Shown: piece after piece, positions 56,048 through 64,000 of the stretch | Layout: each line of letters begins with the position of its first letter | Numbering within the stretch: position 1 is the stretch's first letter | Source of the DNA: Gammaproteobacteria bacterium | GTDB taxonomy: Bacteria; Pseudomonadota; Gammaproteobacteria; Steroidobacterales; Woeseiaceae | Direction: 5' to 3' | Assembly (NCBI GenBank): GCA_013151645.1 | Contig: JAADHU010000028.1 | Span: 186,001 to 250,000, forward strand | Length of the DNA: 64,000 bases | Notes under the pieces: model-generated | What the model was told of the DNA's origin: nothing | The model's input: the letters and a program-made list of their open reading frames with translations, nothing else | Database searches by the model: none | Program-made: the position numbers and the translations under genes

Positions 56048-56152
56048 CTATCGTTTATTGGCCCTTTTTTCCTTTTTCTCATTTCGCTTTTCTTTCAAAG
56101 TTTTTTCAGGCTTCTTTTTTGCTGCCTTTTTTGCATCCTTACCCTTAGCCAT
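56048..56152 (-). CDS. Small lysine-rich protein (34 aa)
   Basis: This 34-residue ORF begins ATGGCTAAGGG and encodes a protein of more than 40% Lys/Arg (MAKGKDAKKAAKKK... ending RANKR). AGGAGAG lies 5-6 bases ahead of the ATG, a strong ribosome-binding site. The basic composition suggests nucleic-acid or ribosome binding, but I do not know its function. It is upstream of the attC-like site at 55905-55976. Confidence 0.6.
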   Translation of the reverse strand: MAKGKDAKKAAKKKPEKTLKEKRNEKKEKRANKR

Positions 56153-56455
56153 AAATCTCTCCTATATTGTTGTTAGCTTGATATTAATCGTCTGTTACGC
56201 AGACTGTAAAGGCAGCAGCCGCGAGCTAACGCGCTGCAATAACAGCAGTATATCAAGAAACCGGATGGTCACCGCAGAGGATAGATGGACAACGAAACTA
56301 CAGCTTCTACAGATAAACACGTGTGGTTACACCGCGACCGCCGTATAACTCACGTGAATTAATTGCCTGGCTCAGCTGATACGGTCGATATAGGATTCAC
56401 CAGTCCGGACCATCCGGATTCGTCACGGCGATAATGGCGACTGGGCAACACGCCA
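56153..56455. other. Non-coding stretch without recognised feature
   Basis: This 303-base, AT-richer stretch includes the promoter region of the small Lys-rich gene. Short reading frames in it lack supporting sites or conserved-looking protein. I see no RNA gene or repeat. Confidence 0.4.
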
Positions 56456-57136
56456 CTATTCGGGAGCATCACGATCGAACGAATAGACCTGCTTTTTACG
56501 ACGTTTGCAGCTAATGATCATCGGCAATGCCCTGGCAAAGTCGGAATTGTCGAGGCGAGCCGCGACCTGCGTGGTTGCAACACAGTTTTCACTGATTTTG
56601 TATTCCAGATCGCCGAAATTATTCACGTAACCGGTAACGTCCTCCTGCGTTGGCGGCAACCGCGCACGCACGCCATTGGTTATCGGCAGGTCGCCCTGCA
56701 TGCTTGACACATAGCGTTCGTACCCTTGCTCCAGCAACCAGCGTTTCAGTGCCTTCTTGTCGGACTCTTCCGTCAGCTTACGTGCCTCAGCCAACCAGTC
56801 GATACCCTGAGTGCGTTCTTCTTTTTTGGAATCCGCATCGGCAGGCGCATCATCGTCCGAAGCCAGTTCGGGCCCTTCAGCGACTACGTCCGCTGCAACG
56901 GGCGGTGGCTTTTTTTCGACAACTTCCGGTACTTCCGGGACCAGAGTATCCGCCGGTTCCGGCGGGCGAATATCGCGGCGCAACTCGATAGCCTGAATCA
57001 TGCGAGTGACGATACGGTCATGTTCCCCCGGCAGAATCAGCCGTGTCATCAGGTACAATAATGCGATTGTCACCGGCAGCGCGATCGCCGCTGAGGACGC
57101 AAATCGTTTGATTTCGGAGCGGCGCTTTCGATTCAT
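56456..57136 (-). CDS. Membrane-anchored, proline-rich protein of unknown function
   Basis: This 226-residue protein has a basic N-terminus, one membrane helix (about 15-36), a Pro/Glu-rich linker (about 55-100: PPEPADTLVPEVPEVVEKKPPP) and a C-terminal domain with Cys residues. The N-terminal half recalls TonB-type anchored periplasmic proteins. No TonB C-terminal domain is evident, so I leave it unnamed. Confidence 0.6.
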   Translation of the reverse strand: MNRKRRSEIKRFASSAAIALPVTIALLYLMTRLILPGEHDRIVTRMIQAIELRRDIRPPEPADTLVPEVPEVVEKKPPPVAADVVAEGPELASDDDAPADADSKKEERTQGIDWLAEARKLTEESDKKALKRWLLEQGYERYVSSMQGDLPITNGVRARLPPTQEDVTGYVNNFGDLEYKISENCVATTQVAARLDNSDFARALPMIISCKRRKKQVYSFDRDAPE

Positions 57137-57560
57137 GCTGGAATAGCCGATGGATGTTCCTCATCTGCCCAATACAGACTGAGGCTCTAGCCAGGGATGC
57201 CCCGATCTCGAAAAAAGTCGCACAGAACATTCGCCAATACCGATTTCCGGTCAAAAGGCGTCAGTGACTGAACAGGCCGGTAACTCAGCTTACGTGAGGC
57301 ATTGCAAGCGCTCAAGTTCGTTGCTGCCGAAGCCACTACCTGCTCGTCGCTGGCCGAAAGACAGGACGAAGAAAACGTTTATAGATGTTAAGGTGTGGCC
57401 GCTTCCGCTTAACGTCAGTCCGCCGTTAGATCTTACCGGCTTGCTTGAGGAAACAGAATGATTCTGCCTTCCTGCGCGCATTGCATAGCGACGTTGTCCG
57501 TGCCGAAACGTTAATGAATAGCGGTGTGAAAGCTTTGCGGGAGAATGCGGAGAACCTCGA
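57137..57560. other. Intergenic region with no recognised gene
   Basis: This 424-base stretch lies between the deaminase end and the anchored protein. Short frames on both strands lack a start with ribosome-binding site or protein-like composition. I see no repeat or RNA gene that I can support. Confidence 0.4.
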
Positions 57561-58568
57561 TCAGGCCGTATCCGCTGCATAACTATCCAGCGCTTGTAAA
57601 AATCGTTTTCTCTGCACGTCGTCAATCCACGCCACTTCAAACGCATTGCGACTTAGCTGCACGATTTCATCTCGGGTAAAATCACCCTCTTCCTGCAACG
57701 CGATGAAATTATCGTTCATGTAAGCCCGGAAATACGCCGGATCATCTGAATTTACCGTGGCTTTCATGCCCTTTTGCAGCATCGTGCGAATTTCAGTCGC
57801 CGTCAGCGACTGCACCACAAAACGATTCGATACCGGACACACTGTTAACCCAAGACCGCGTTGCGCTATCTCGTCGCACATCGCCTCATCCTCAAGCGCA
57901 TTGACACCGTGGTCGATGCGATCGACCTGAATGTCATTCAGGCACTGCCACAGGTGAGCAACGATGTCTTTTTGGTTGACATCGCAGTGCATGGTGAGCT
58001 TTAACCCAAGCTCGCGAGCACGTTTGAAAACCTCTGCAAATTTCAGCGGGGGGTTGTCCTTTTCATCGGAATCCAGACCGACACCCACGATCCGCTCAAG
58101 ATAGGGTCGCGCCATTTCCAGATGCTCCATGGCCGACTCGGCGCTCAAATCACGCAAGAAGCACATAATCAGACGGGACTGGATGCCAAGATTTTTCTCC
58201 GCATCCAATTGAGCACGATGAATGCCATCGATCACCGTCGCGAACGCCACGCCCCGGCTCGTGTGCGCCTGAGGGTCGAAAAAGAGCTCAACGTACAGCA
58301 CGTTTTCGGTCGCCACTTTCTCGAAATACTGATAGGCCAGTTCGTAAAAGTCCTGCTCCTCACGCAAAACGCCCATGGCCGCGTAATAAATGCTCAGGAA
58401 TGATGGCAGATCGTGAAAATTGTAGGCATCGATCACGTCCTGCGGGGTTTTGTAGTCGAGCTCGATGCCATTGCGCTGCGCCAGCGAAAAAATGTGCTCC
58501 GGCTCCAGCGTGCCTTCAAGGTGCACGTGCAACTCAGCTTTCGGCATTCCCTCGATAAATGATCTCAT
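57561..58568 (-). CDS. Adenosine/adenine deaminase-family protein with altered HxGE site
   Basis: This 335-residue metal-dependent deaminase-family protein has HVHLEGTLEPE (zinc HxH) at the N-terminus, Asp in VNSDDPAYF and IDHGVNALED. The usual catalytic HAGE motif is replaced by MHCDVNQ at about residue 191, so the proton-shuttling Glu is not at the standard place. The opening resembles adenine deaminases more than adenosine deaminases. The substrate is uncertain. The ATG at 58568 gives the family start; an earlier start would add about 94 unrelated residues. Confidence 0.8.
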   Translation of the reverse strand: MRSFIEGMPKAELHVHLEGTLEPEHIFSLAQRNGIELDYKTPQDVIDAYNFHDLPSFLSIYYAAMGVLREEQDFYELAYQYFEKVATENVLYVELFFDPQAHTSRGVAFATVIDGIHRAQLDAEKNLGIQSRLIMCFLRDLSAESAMEHLEMARPYLERIVGVGLDSDEKDNPPLKFAEVFKRARELGLKLTMHCDVNQKDIVAHLWQCLNDIQVDRIDHGVNALEDEAMCDEIAQRGLGLTVCPVSNRFVVQSLTATEIRTMLQKGMKATVNSDDPAYFRAYMNDNFIALQEEGDFTRDEIVQLSRNAFEVAWIDDVQRKRFLQALDSYAADTA

Positions 58569-58649
58569 TCCGGTCGCCCCTCGTTGTCGGTGTGTTTTCT
58601 GTATCATTGGCAAGCTTAGCCAATTTTCCTTTACAAGAACAATCACCCT

Positions 58650-59909
58650 ATGGACCCACTTAAGAACCTGCTGGATATCGTATCGAGTCGTCTGGCTGAC
58701 TATCCGCTGATCGCAACGCTGATCGGTGTCATTCTCCTTGCAATCGTCGCATTGATTGCCGATTTCATTGCCAAACGTCAACTGGTCCGTCTCTTGCGCG
58801 GCCTGGCAAAGCGAACACGCAGCACCTGGGATGATGCTCTCATCGGTCAACGGGTCTTCAGTCGCTTCGCCAAGATCGTGCCGGCGGTCATCGTGATGTT
58901 TGGCGCGAAATGGATTCCGGGTCTCTCGGACGGAATCCTGCAGGTCATCGAAAACGTCGCACTGGCCTACATGGCGCTGATGATCATGCTAGCGCTCGGC
59001 GCCCTGATGAATGCGGCCAACAGTATTTACGAACAATACCCGGTTGCCAAAGATCAGCCGATCAAGGGCTATCTCCAGGTCGCAAAGATCGTTCTCTATA
59101 TCGTCGGTGCGATTCTTGTCATCTCCGCGCTGCTCGGCCGCTCACCGTTGCTGCTGCTTAGCGGCTTCGGTGCACTAACCGCGGTGTTGATGCTGGTTTT
59201 TCGCGACACGATTCTCTCGCTGGTAGCGAGTATTCAGTTGATCGGCAATGACATGGTGCGCGTTGGCGACTGGATCGAAATGCCGGAGTCCAACGCCGAC
59301 GGGGATGTGATCGACGTTGCGTTGCACACCATCAAGGTGCAGAACTGGGACAAGACGATTACCACCATTCCGACGTACAAATTGATATCGGAATCCTTCC
59401 GCAACTGGCGCGGCATGAGCGAATCCGGGGGCAGGCGAATCAAACGCTCGCTGTTGCTGGATCAAAACAGTATTCGCTTTCTGACCGATGACGAAACGGC
59501 GAAATTCAAACGATTTGCCTTACTCAAGGACTACATCGAGACGAAGCAACAGGAGTTGTCCGTCGTTAACGCCGCACTGGACAATACTGAGGGTGCTAAC
59601 GTCAACCTGCGCAGATTGACGAATATCGGTACCTTTCGGGCCTACGTCGTAAATTACCTGAGCAATCGGACTGACATCAGTGAGTCCATGACATTTCTCG
59701 TGCGGCAATTGCCGCCCGGCGCCAATGGACTACCCATTGAGATCTATATTTTTTCGAATACGACGGAATGGGTTGCCTATGAAAATATTCAGGCTGATAT
59801 CTTTGACCATCTACTGGCAATTATTCCGGAGTTCGGTCTGCGCGTTTATCAGAAGCCGTCCGGGATGGACGTCAGGGCGCTGGAAGGTAGTCCTGGCTTA
59901 GGTACATAG
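58650..59909 (+). CDS. MscS-family mechanosensitive channel (YbdG-like)
   Basis: This 419-residue inner-membrane protein has about five transmembrane segments (residues 1-190) and the MscS pore/beta domain: LLLSGFGALTAVLMLVFRDTI and VRVGDWIEM. A C-terminal alpha/beta domain of about 150 residues follows. It resembles the YbdG subfamily, which opens under osmotic downshock. It is divergent from the deaminase gene across 81 bases. Confidence 0.9.
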   Translation: MDPLKNLLDIVSSRLADYPLIATLIGVILLAIVALIADFIAKRQLVRLLRGLAKRTRSTWDDALIGQRVFSRFAKIVPAVIVMFGAKWIPGLSDGILQVIENVALAYMALMIMLALGALMNAANSIYEQYPVAKDQPIKGYLQVAKIVLYIVGAILVISALLGRSPLLLLSGFGALTAVLMLVFRDTILSLVASIQLIGNDMVRVGDWIEMPESNADGDVIDVALHTIKVQNWDKTITTIPTYKLISESFRNWRGMSESGGRRIKRSLLLDQNSIRFLTDDETAKFKRFALLKDYIETKQQELSVVNAALDNTEGANVNLRRLTNIGTFRAYVVNYLSNRTDISESMTFLVRQLPPGANGLPIEIYIFSNTTEWVAYENIQADIFDHLLAIIPEFGLRVYQKPSGMDVRALEGSPGLGT

Positions 59910-59931
59910 TGCCGGTTTTACGTTCATCAGT

Positions 59932-60001
59932 CGCGCCTCAGGAGACGCTCCTACAGGTTTTTTCGTTGGCACTCCTGTAGGAGCGTCTCCTGAGGCGTGA
60001 T
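59932..60001. repeat. REP/REPIN-like inverted repeat
   Basis: The two 27-base arms (59932-59958 and 59975-60001) are inverted copies with one mismatch and a 16-base loop starting TTTTTT. The core TGTAGGAGCG is characteristic of REP elements in gammaproteobacteria. It sits between the convergent MscS and M18 peptidase genes and could act as transcription terminator for either. Confidence 0.8.
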
Positions 60002-60042
60002 CCGGACCAACAGTGTCCCGCCGACGGCCAGCCTCGACCCTC

Positions 60043-61479
60043 TTAATTCTCGTACTGGTAAAACGCCTTCATCGCGCGATATAGCAGGTGCACGTCCACT
60101 TTGGAACTCACCGCATAGGTGGAATGAATCGACAACACCGGTACGCCGTAGTCGATGACTTCCATATTGTCTTTCGACAATGAATTGCCGATCGTGCCAC
60201 CCGAGGCCCTGCCTTTGTAAGTCGCCGTTTGCCACGCGACGCCCGCATCATCGAGATAAGCGCGCGTCCAGGCGATAAATTCGGAGTTGGCGTTAAACCC
60301 GCCGCCGTACAACTTGAAATTGACGCCGTGACCGAGGCGTGGTGCGTTACCCGCTTCCCATACTTCCGGCCAGGTGGGATGAATGCCCGGGTTGATATCC
60401 GACGATACGACCTTCGTGTTTCGTAGCGCTCGTCGCAAGTCGTGATCGCTATAAGCGTCACCTAGTCGACGATAGATCAACTCACTCATGAGATCGACGA
60501 GGTAGGTCGACTTCGCGCCCGTATTGTTCACGTTGCCAACTTCTTCATTGTCGACCAGAAACGCGAATACCGTACGTTGCGGCGTGCCTTGTTCGATGAT
60601 CGCGCGCAATGCAGCGTATGACGACAGCTTGTCATCCTGGCCGTAAATGGCCATCAGACTGCGATCGAGACCGACGTCGCGGGGTGCCATCGCTGGCACC
60701 AGCGCCAACTCCGCTGAAACGAGATCATCTTCCTCGATACCGTACTCCGTCTGCAGATAAGTCATCACCGCGTTGGAAACAGAATGTGTTTCATCCGGCA
60801 ACGAAGCAACGATAGGATCGAGTTCTTCGCCGCCGATGACGTCTCGATTAAGACGCTCACGAAAATCCTGATCTACGTGCGGTGACAGATCGGGAATGAT
60901 CATGACCGGATCATCGGGATCGAGACCCACGGATATCTGCACCCGCGAGCCGTCTTTCTTGTCAACGTGTCCGACCAGCGCCAGCGGCAGATTGACCCAT
61001 TGGTAGTTCTTGATACCACCGTGTCGATAGGTCTGGAAAAGTGCGAAACCTTCTTTTTCGTAGAGCGGACGACCCTTCAGTTCCAGCCGTGGAGAATCGA
61101 TGTGTGCGCCAACCACACGGAATCCGTCCATGAAATCGCCGGAACCAATAACGATAAGGGTGATCGAGCGGTCCCGATTGATATCGTAGAACCGGGCGCC
61201 CGGCTGCAGATCGCTTTTGCCTGTCAACTCCCTGAAACCGGCCTTACGTGCGATCTTGACCGCCTCGCTTACAAAGCTCACCTCCGTCTTCGCGCGACTC
61301 ATGAATGCCTTGTAGTCCTCCGCGAAGGCCAGAACTTCTTTTCGCTCTTTGGCGCTCAGATCAACCCAGGCCGGTTGCGGTCCCGAATCTTCCGCTTCCT
61401 GGGCGATGGAAACGGTACTGATGGTCAGGGCGATTGCCGCCAGCACCAGCGAAGCGAAACAACGGAGTATTTTTGTCAT
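60043..61479 (-). CDS. Exported M18-family aminopeptidase
   Basis: This 478-residue protein has a signal peptide (1-26, ending SIAQ) before an M18/M42-type di-zinc peptidase. Metal-site residues are visible: His in GAHIDSPRLELK, Asp in GQDDKLSSYAAL, Glu-Glu in VDNEEVGN, Asp in SSDINPGIHP and His in LSIHSTYAVS. The fold matches Asp/Glu-type aminopeptidases. An N-terminal signal is unusual for this mostly cytoplasmic family. It cleaves N-terminal acidic or other residues from peptides. Confidence 0.88.
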   Translation of the reverse strand: MTKILRCFASLVLAAIALTISTVSIAQEAEDSGPQPAWVDLSAKERKEVLAFAEDYKAFMSRAKTEVSFVSEAVKIARKAGFRELTGKSDLQPGARFYDINRDRSITLIVIGSGDFMDGFRVVGAHIDSPRLELKGRPLYEKEGFALFQTYRHGGIKNYQWVNLPLALVGHVDKKDGSRVQISVGLDPDDPVMIIPDLSPHVDQDFRERLNRDVIGGEELDPIVASLPDETHSVSNAVMTYLQTEYGIEEDDLVSAELALVPAMAPRDVGLDRSLMAIYGQDDKLSSYAALRAIIEQGTPQRTVFAFLVDNEEVGNVNNTGAKSTYLVDLMSELIYRRLGDAYSDHDLRRALRNTKVVSSDINPGIHPTWPEVWEAGNAPRLGHGVNFKLYGGGFNANSEFIAWTRAYLDDAGVAWQTATYKGRASGGTIGNSLSKDNMEVIDYGVPVLSIHSTYAVSSKVDVHLLYRAMKAFYQYEN

Positions 61480-61542
61480 GAAAAATTCCTGCGAGCTCTG
61501 TTCAAGAGACTGTCGAATTGTCTATTTGTCGGATCAAACGTA

Positions 61543-62916
61543 TCAGGGTAGAAGATTCGAAATAAAGATTGCCATTATTCCCAGCGGTACCACGTACCGC
61601 ATCAGGAAACGCCACACACGAAAGAGTCTCGTATCCTGCAGGTGCAGCGATTTCATGGTCATGTCTCTCGACAAGAACCAGCCGATAAATATGGCATACA
61701 ACATCGCACCGGCGGGCATCAATACGTTGGTAATCGCGAAATCGAGTAAATCAAACGGGGTCATTTCGCTAAAGCGATGAACGAACCCCAGTGGTCTCGA
61801 ATCTTCGAACACGTTGAATGACAAGAGCGTCAGAAAGCCGACGAAGAATATCGCGATGCCGGTAATGATGGCCATTTTCGGGCGATTGTCGTCGTTACCT
61901 TCGACGAATCGACTGACGCAAACCTCAAGCATCGAAAGCGAAGAAGATAATGCGGCAAAGAAAACCAGTGTGAAAAATATCGTGCCAACAATCGCACCGC
62001 CGGGCATGGATCCGAACGCCGTTGAGAGCGTCACAAATATCAGGCCAGGTCCCTGTGCAGGATCGAGATCGTAGGCGAAGACAATTGGAAAAATCATGAG
62101 CCCGGAAAGTAACGCGACCAGTGTATCGCCGACCGCAATAATGATCGATGATTTCACGATATCCACATCATCGGGCAGATACGCCGCATAAGTCAGCAGC
62201 GCGCCAATGCCGACGTTTACAGAGAAAAACGCCTGCCCAAACGCTGACAGCGTGACCTCTGGCGTAATCTTCGAAAAATCCGGCTGGAAGAGAAAAGACA
62301 CAGCCTGCGAAAAATCGCCCGCAAACATGCCGTATATCACCAGGCCGACCAGCATGACGAACAATGCCGGCATCATGATCGTGACCGATTTTTCGATGCC
62401 ACCCTTGATGCCACGGGCAACGATGGCGACCGTTGCAGTCATAAACAGGGCGTGCCAGCCGATAAGCACCATCGGCCGATGCAGAAAATCGTCAAATACG
62501 TTGCCAACCTCTGTCGGCGTCAGGCCGGTAAACGCGCCACTGGCGGTCTTGATAATATAAGCAATCGACCAGCCTGCAATAACACTAAAGAAACTCAGGA
62601 CAAGGAACATCGTGACGATGCCCAGCCAGCCAACATACTTCCAGGCCGGGCTCGCCTTTATTTCCTCAGCGACTTTCTTGAAAGTATTCGGTGCACTCAA
62701 TCGGCCGTGACGACCGAGCATCATTTCGCCGATCATCACCGGTGTGGCGATGAGCACGATGGCAAACAAATAGACCAGGACGAACGCAGCGCCGCCGTTG
62801 CTGCCCAGCATGTACGGAAACTTCCAGATATTGCCCAGACCGACCGCCGCTCCGATCGCCGCGAGCAGGAATCCTGCGCGCGAGGAAAACTGTTCATGTA
62901 CGTGCGTGGATTGCAT
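61543..62916 (-). CDS. Sodium:neurotransmitter-symporter-family transporter
   Basis: This 457-residue, 11-12-helix transporter opens with AAVGLGNIWKFPYMLGSNGGAAF, the NSS family signature with the Na+-binding segment of helix 1. The rest shows the LeuT-fold helix pattern. Bacterial members carry amino acids with sodium. The substrate is unknown. It precedes the M18 peptidase gene on the same strand with a 63-base gap, suggesting uptake of peptidase products. Confidence 0.93.
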   Translation of the reverse strand: MQSTHVHEQFSSRAGFLLAAIGAAVGLGNIWKFPYMLGSNGGAAFVLVYLFAIVLIATPVMIGEMMLGRHGRLSAPNTFKKVAEEIKASPAWKYVGWLGIVTMFLVLSFFSVIAGWSIAYIIKTASGAFTGLTPTEVGNVFDDFLHRPMVLIGWHALFMTATVAIVARGIKGGIEKSVTIMMPALFVMLVGLVIYGMFAGDFSQAVSFLFQPDFSKITPEVTLSAFGQAFFSVNVGIGALLTYAAYLPDDVDIVKSSIIIAVGDTLVALLSGLMIFPIVFAYDLDPAQGPGLIFVTLSTAFGSMPGGAIVGTIFFTLVFFAALSSSLSMLEVCVSRFVEGNDDNRPKMAIITGIAIFFVGFLTLLSFNVFEDSRPLGFVHRFSEMTPFDLLDFAITNVLMPAGAMLYAIFIGWFLSRDMTMKSLHLQDTRLFRVWRFLMRYVVPLGIMAIFISNLLP

Positions 62917-63084
62917 AGGATTCCTTTTTGACGCCAGACAAAATCGCCAACTTGGCGACGATACGATATTCAGCGGTTATTTCAGAATGGCCGTCATCTT
63001 ACTCGATTCAAGGGAATTGGGGAGGATCGCTTGGAATAAATTCGTATACTGTCCACCGGACATTTCGGGTAACGAGGAAAATGC

Positions 63085-63774
63085 ATGATTGATCTCTACA
63101 CAGCAGCGACCCCCAATGGATGGAAAGCTTCGGTGGTTCTTGAAGAAATGGAGTTAGCCTATGAGGTCAAACAGGTGCGAATTCTGGAGGGTGAGCAACG
63201 TAAGCCGGAGTTCCTGGCGATCAATCCCAATGGCCGAATTCCGGCCATCGTCGATCACGATGCCGACGACTTCGCCGTTTTCGAGTCCGGCGCCATCCTC
63301 TTGTACCTGGCGCGAAAAACGGGTCGCCTCATGCCATCGGATGCCAAGGGCGCCTCGCTTGTGACTCAGTGGCTCATGTTTCAGATGGCGGGTGTTGGCC
63401 CCATGATGGGACAGGCGAACGTCTACTTTCGATACTCCGAAACGAAAATTCAATCTGCCATCGACCGTTACCAGAATGAGTCGAAACGACTCCTGACGGT
63501 GCTGGACACGCGCCTGGCCGACAACGAATATCTTGCCGGGGACTACAGCATCGCCGACATCGCCAACTGGTGTTGGGCGCGCACGCATGTTTGGTCTGGC
63601 GTTGACATCACGGACCTCACAAATTTGCAACGCTGGCTGGAGACGCTGGCAGCGCGACCGGCCTGTCAGCGTGGCGTTGTGATTCCTGAGGATGTCAATA
63701 AGCTGCTGGCGAATGACAATTCCGAGGAAAAGGAAAAGTTCGTGGCCGGCGCACGCAATATGGTCAGCGAGTAA
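63085..63774 (+). CDS. Glutathione S-transferase-family protein
   Basis: This 229-residue protein has a thioredoxin-fold N-terminal domain ([36 protein letters not shown]) and an all-alpha C-terminal domain ([14 protein letters not shown]). Serine or cysteine at the usual catalytic position is not conspicuous; Asn-11 in TPNG is the likely glutathione-activating region, as in YfcG/YghU-type enzymes. The substrate is not known. Confidence 0.9.
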   Translation: MIDLYTAATPNGWKASVVLEEMELAYEVKQVRILEGEQRKPEFLAINPNGRIPAIVDHDADDFAVFESGAILLYLARKTGRLMPSDAKGASLVTQWLMFQMAGVGPMMGQANVYFRYSETKIQSAIDRYQNESKRLLTVLDTRLADNEYLAGDYSIADIANWCWARTHVWSGVDITDLTNLQRWLETLAARPACQRGVVIPEDVNKLLANDNSEEKEKFVAGARNMVSE

Positions 63775-63785
63775 CGGCGAAGGTT

Positions 63786-64000
63786 GTGTCTTTACAAATC
63801 GAGCAACTGTGCAGCGCGGTCAATGGCATCGTACATTTGCAGGATATTTCGCTACGGTTTGATCCGAATTCGTTCAACATTCTGCTCGGTCCCGCAAGGG
63901 CGGGGAAAACCAGTTTGCTGCGCCAGATTGCAGGTCTCGACCCGCCCGACAGCGGCCGCATGCTACTGCACGGTGCGGATATAACCAGGCATGGCGTTCG
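63786..64000 (+). CDS. ABC transporter ATP-binding protein, start (truncated by window end)
   Basis: This reading frame starts at GTG 63786 (GAAGG just upstream) and runs off the window. Its first 71 residues are an ABC ATPase opening: LQDISLRFDPNSF, Walker A GPARAGKTSLLRQIAGLDPPDSG and the A-loop region. Sequence and spacing resemble sugar-type (MalK/UgpC) ATPases. An unusual alanine-arginine inside Walker A (usually GxSGxGKS/T) is seen. The rest of the protein, and thus the substrate, is outside the window. Confidence 0.75.
   Translation, partial: MSLQIEQLCSAVNGIVHLQDISLRFDPNSFNILLGPARAGKTSLLRQIAGLDPPDSGRMLLHGADITRHGV

Noticed and set aside
57264-57461. A 65-codon plus-strand reading frame
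   Set aside because: No ribosome-binding site or conserved-looking sequence; left as intergenic.

Overview
The window looks like chromosomal DNA of a free-living, motile, probably aquatic gammaproteobacterium. Supporting signs are a complete chemotaxis operon with sigma-28-type promoters, a periplasmic quinoprotein/cytochrome c block, a TonB-dependent receptor locus, a REP-like GTAGGAGCG hairpin, a SAM-I riboswitch upstream of a methionine-type gene, and moderately high GC. Relatives of Woeseiaceae, Chromatiales or Xanthomonadales would fit, but nothing here fixes the taxon. No rRNA, tRNA, CRISPR array or transposase gene was recognised.

Layout. 1-2.1 kb: the end of gltB and all of gltD (glutamate synthase). 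2.1-4.7 kb: a c-di-GMP pair, a degenerate-GGDEF/EAL protein and an HD-GYP protein with an altered HD site. 4.8-10.5 kb: a three-gene secreted redox operon (heme c beta-propeller protein, PQQ dehydrogenase, polyvinyl-alcohol-dehydrogenase-like quinohemoprotein). 10.5-12.5 kb: a queuosine-salvage (DUF2419/Qng1) gene divergent from a PfkB kinase. 12.6-19.5 kb: single genes (M24 peptidase, MocR regulator divergent from an FMN-binding protein, MerE-like protein, metallo-beta-lactamase-fold hydrolase, PepSY protein, thioesterase).

19.6-32.4 kb is a chemotaxis island. A minus-strand operon reads cheY-cheA-cheW-mcp-STAS-(CheZ-like)-cheR-cheD-[MITE-like element]-cheB. At each end of the island a cheY gene and an HDOD gene point away from each other, and each of the four transcription units has a FliA-like promoter (TAA(A/G)-N15-G(C/T)CGA). 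A CheX-like protein follows the second cheY. Two candidate CheY-P phosphatases, one CheZ-like and one CheC/CheX-like, are therefore present.

32.5-40 kb is metabolic: aldo/keto reductase, succinate-semialdehyde-type dehydrogenase, a Cys/Met-metabolism PLP enzyme under a SAM-I riboswitch, NnrS, a 2-oxoglutarate-type oxygenase and an MFS transporter. 40-43.5 kb holds small conserved genes and decayed gene remnants. 43.5-53 kb is a TonB-receptor locus (TetR regulator, receptor, TPR-sulfotransferase, two secreted amidohydrolases, an M28-family protein with an altered active site). 53.2-56.2 kb is a run of small same-strand genes separated by attC-like sites, resembling an integron cassette array without a visible integrase. 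56.4-64 kb has an anchored proline-rich protein, an adenosine/adenine-deaminase-family protein, an MscS-type channel, a secreted M18 peptidase, a sodium:neurotransmitter-symporter-family transporter, a glutathione S-transferase and the start of an ABC ATPase.

Function assignments rest on motifs and remembered family features. No database search was run, and promoter and attC calls are by eye.
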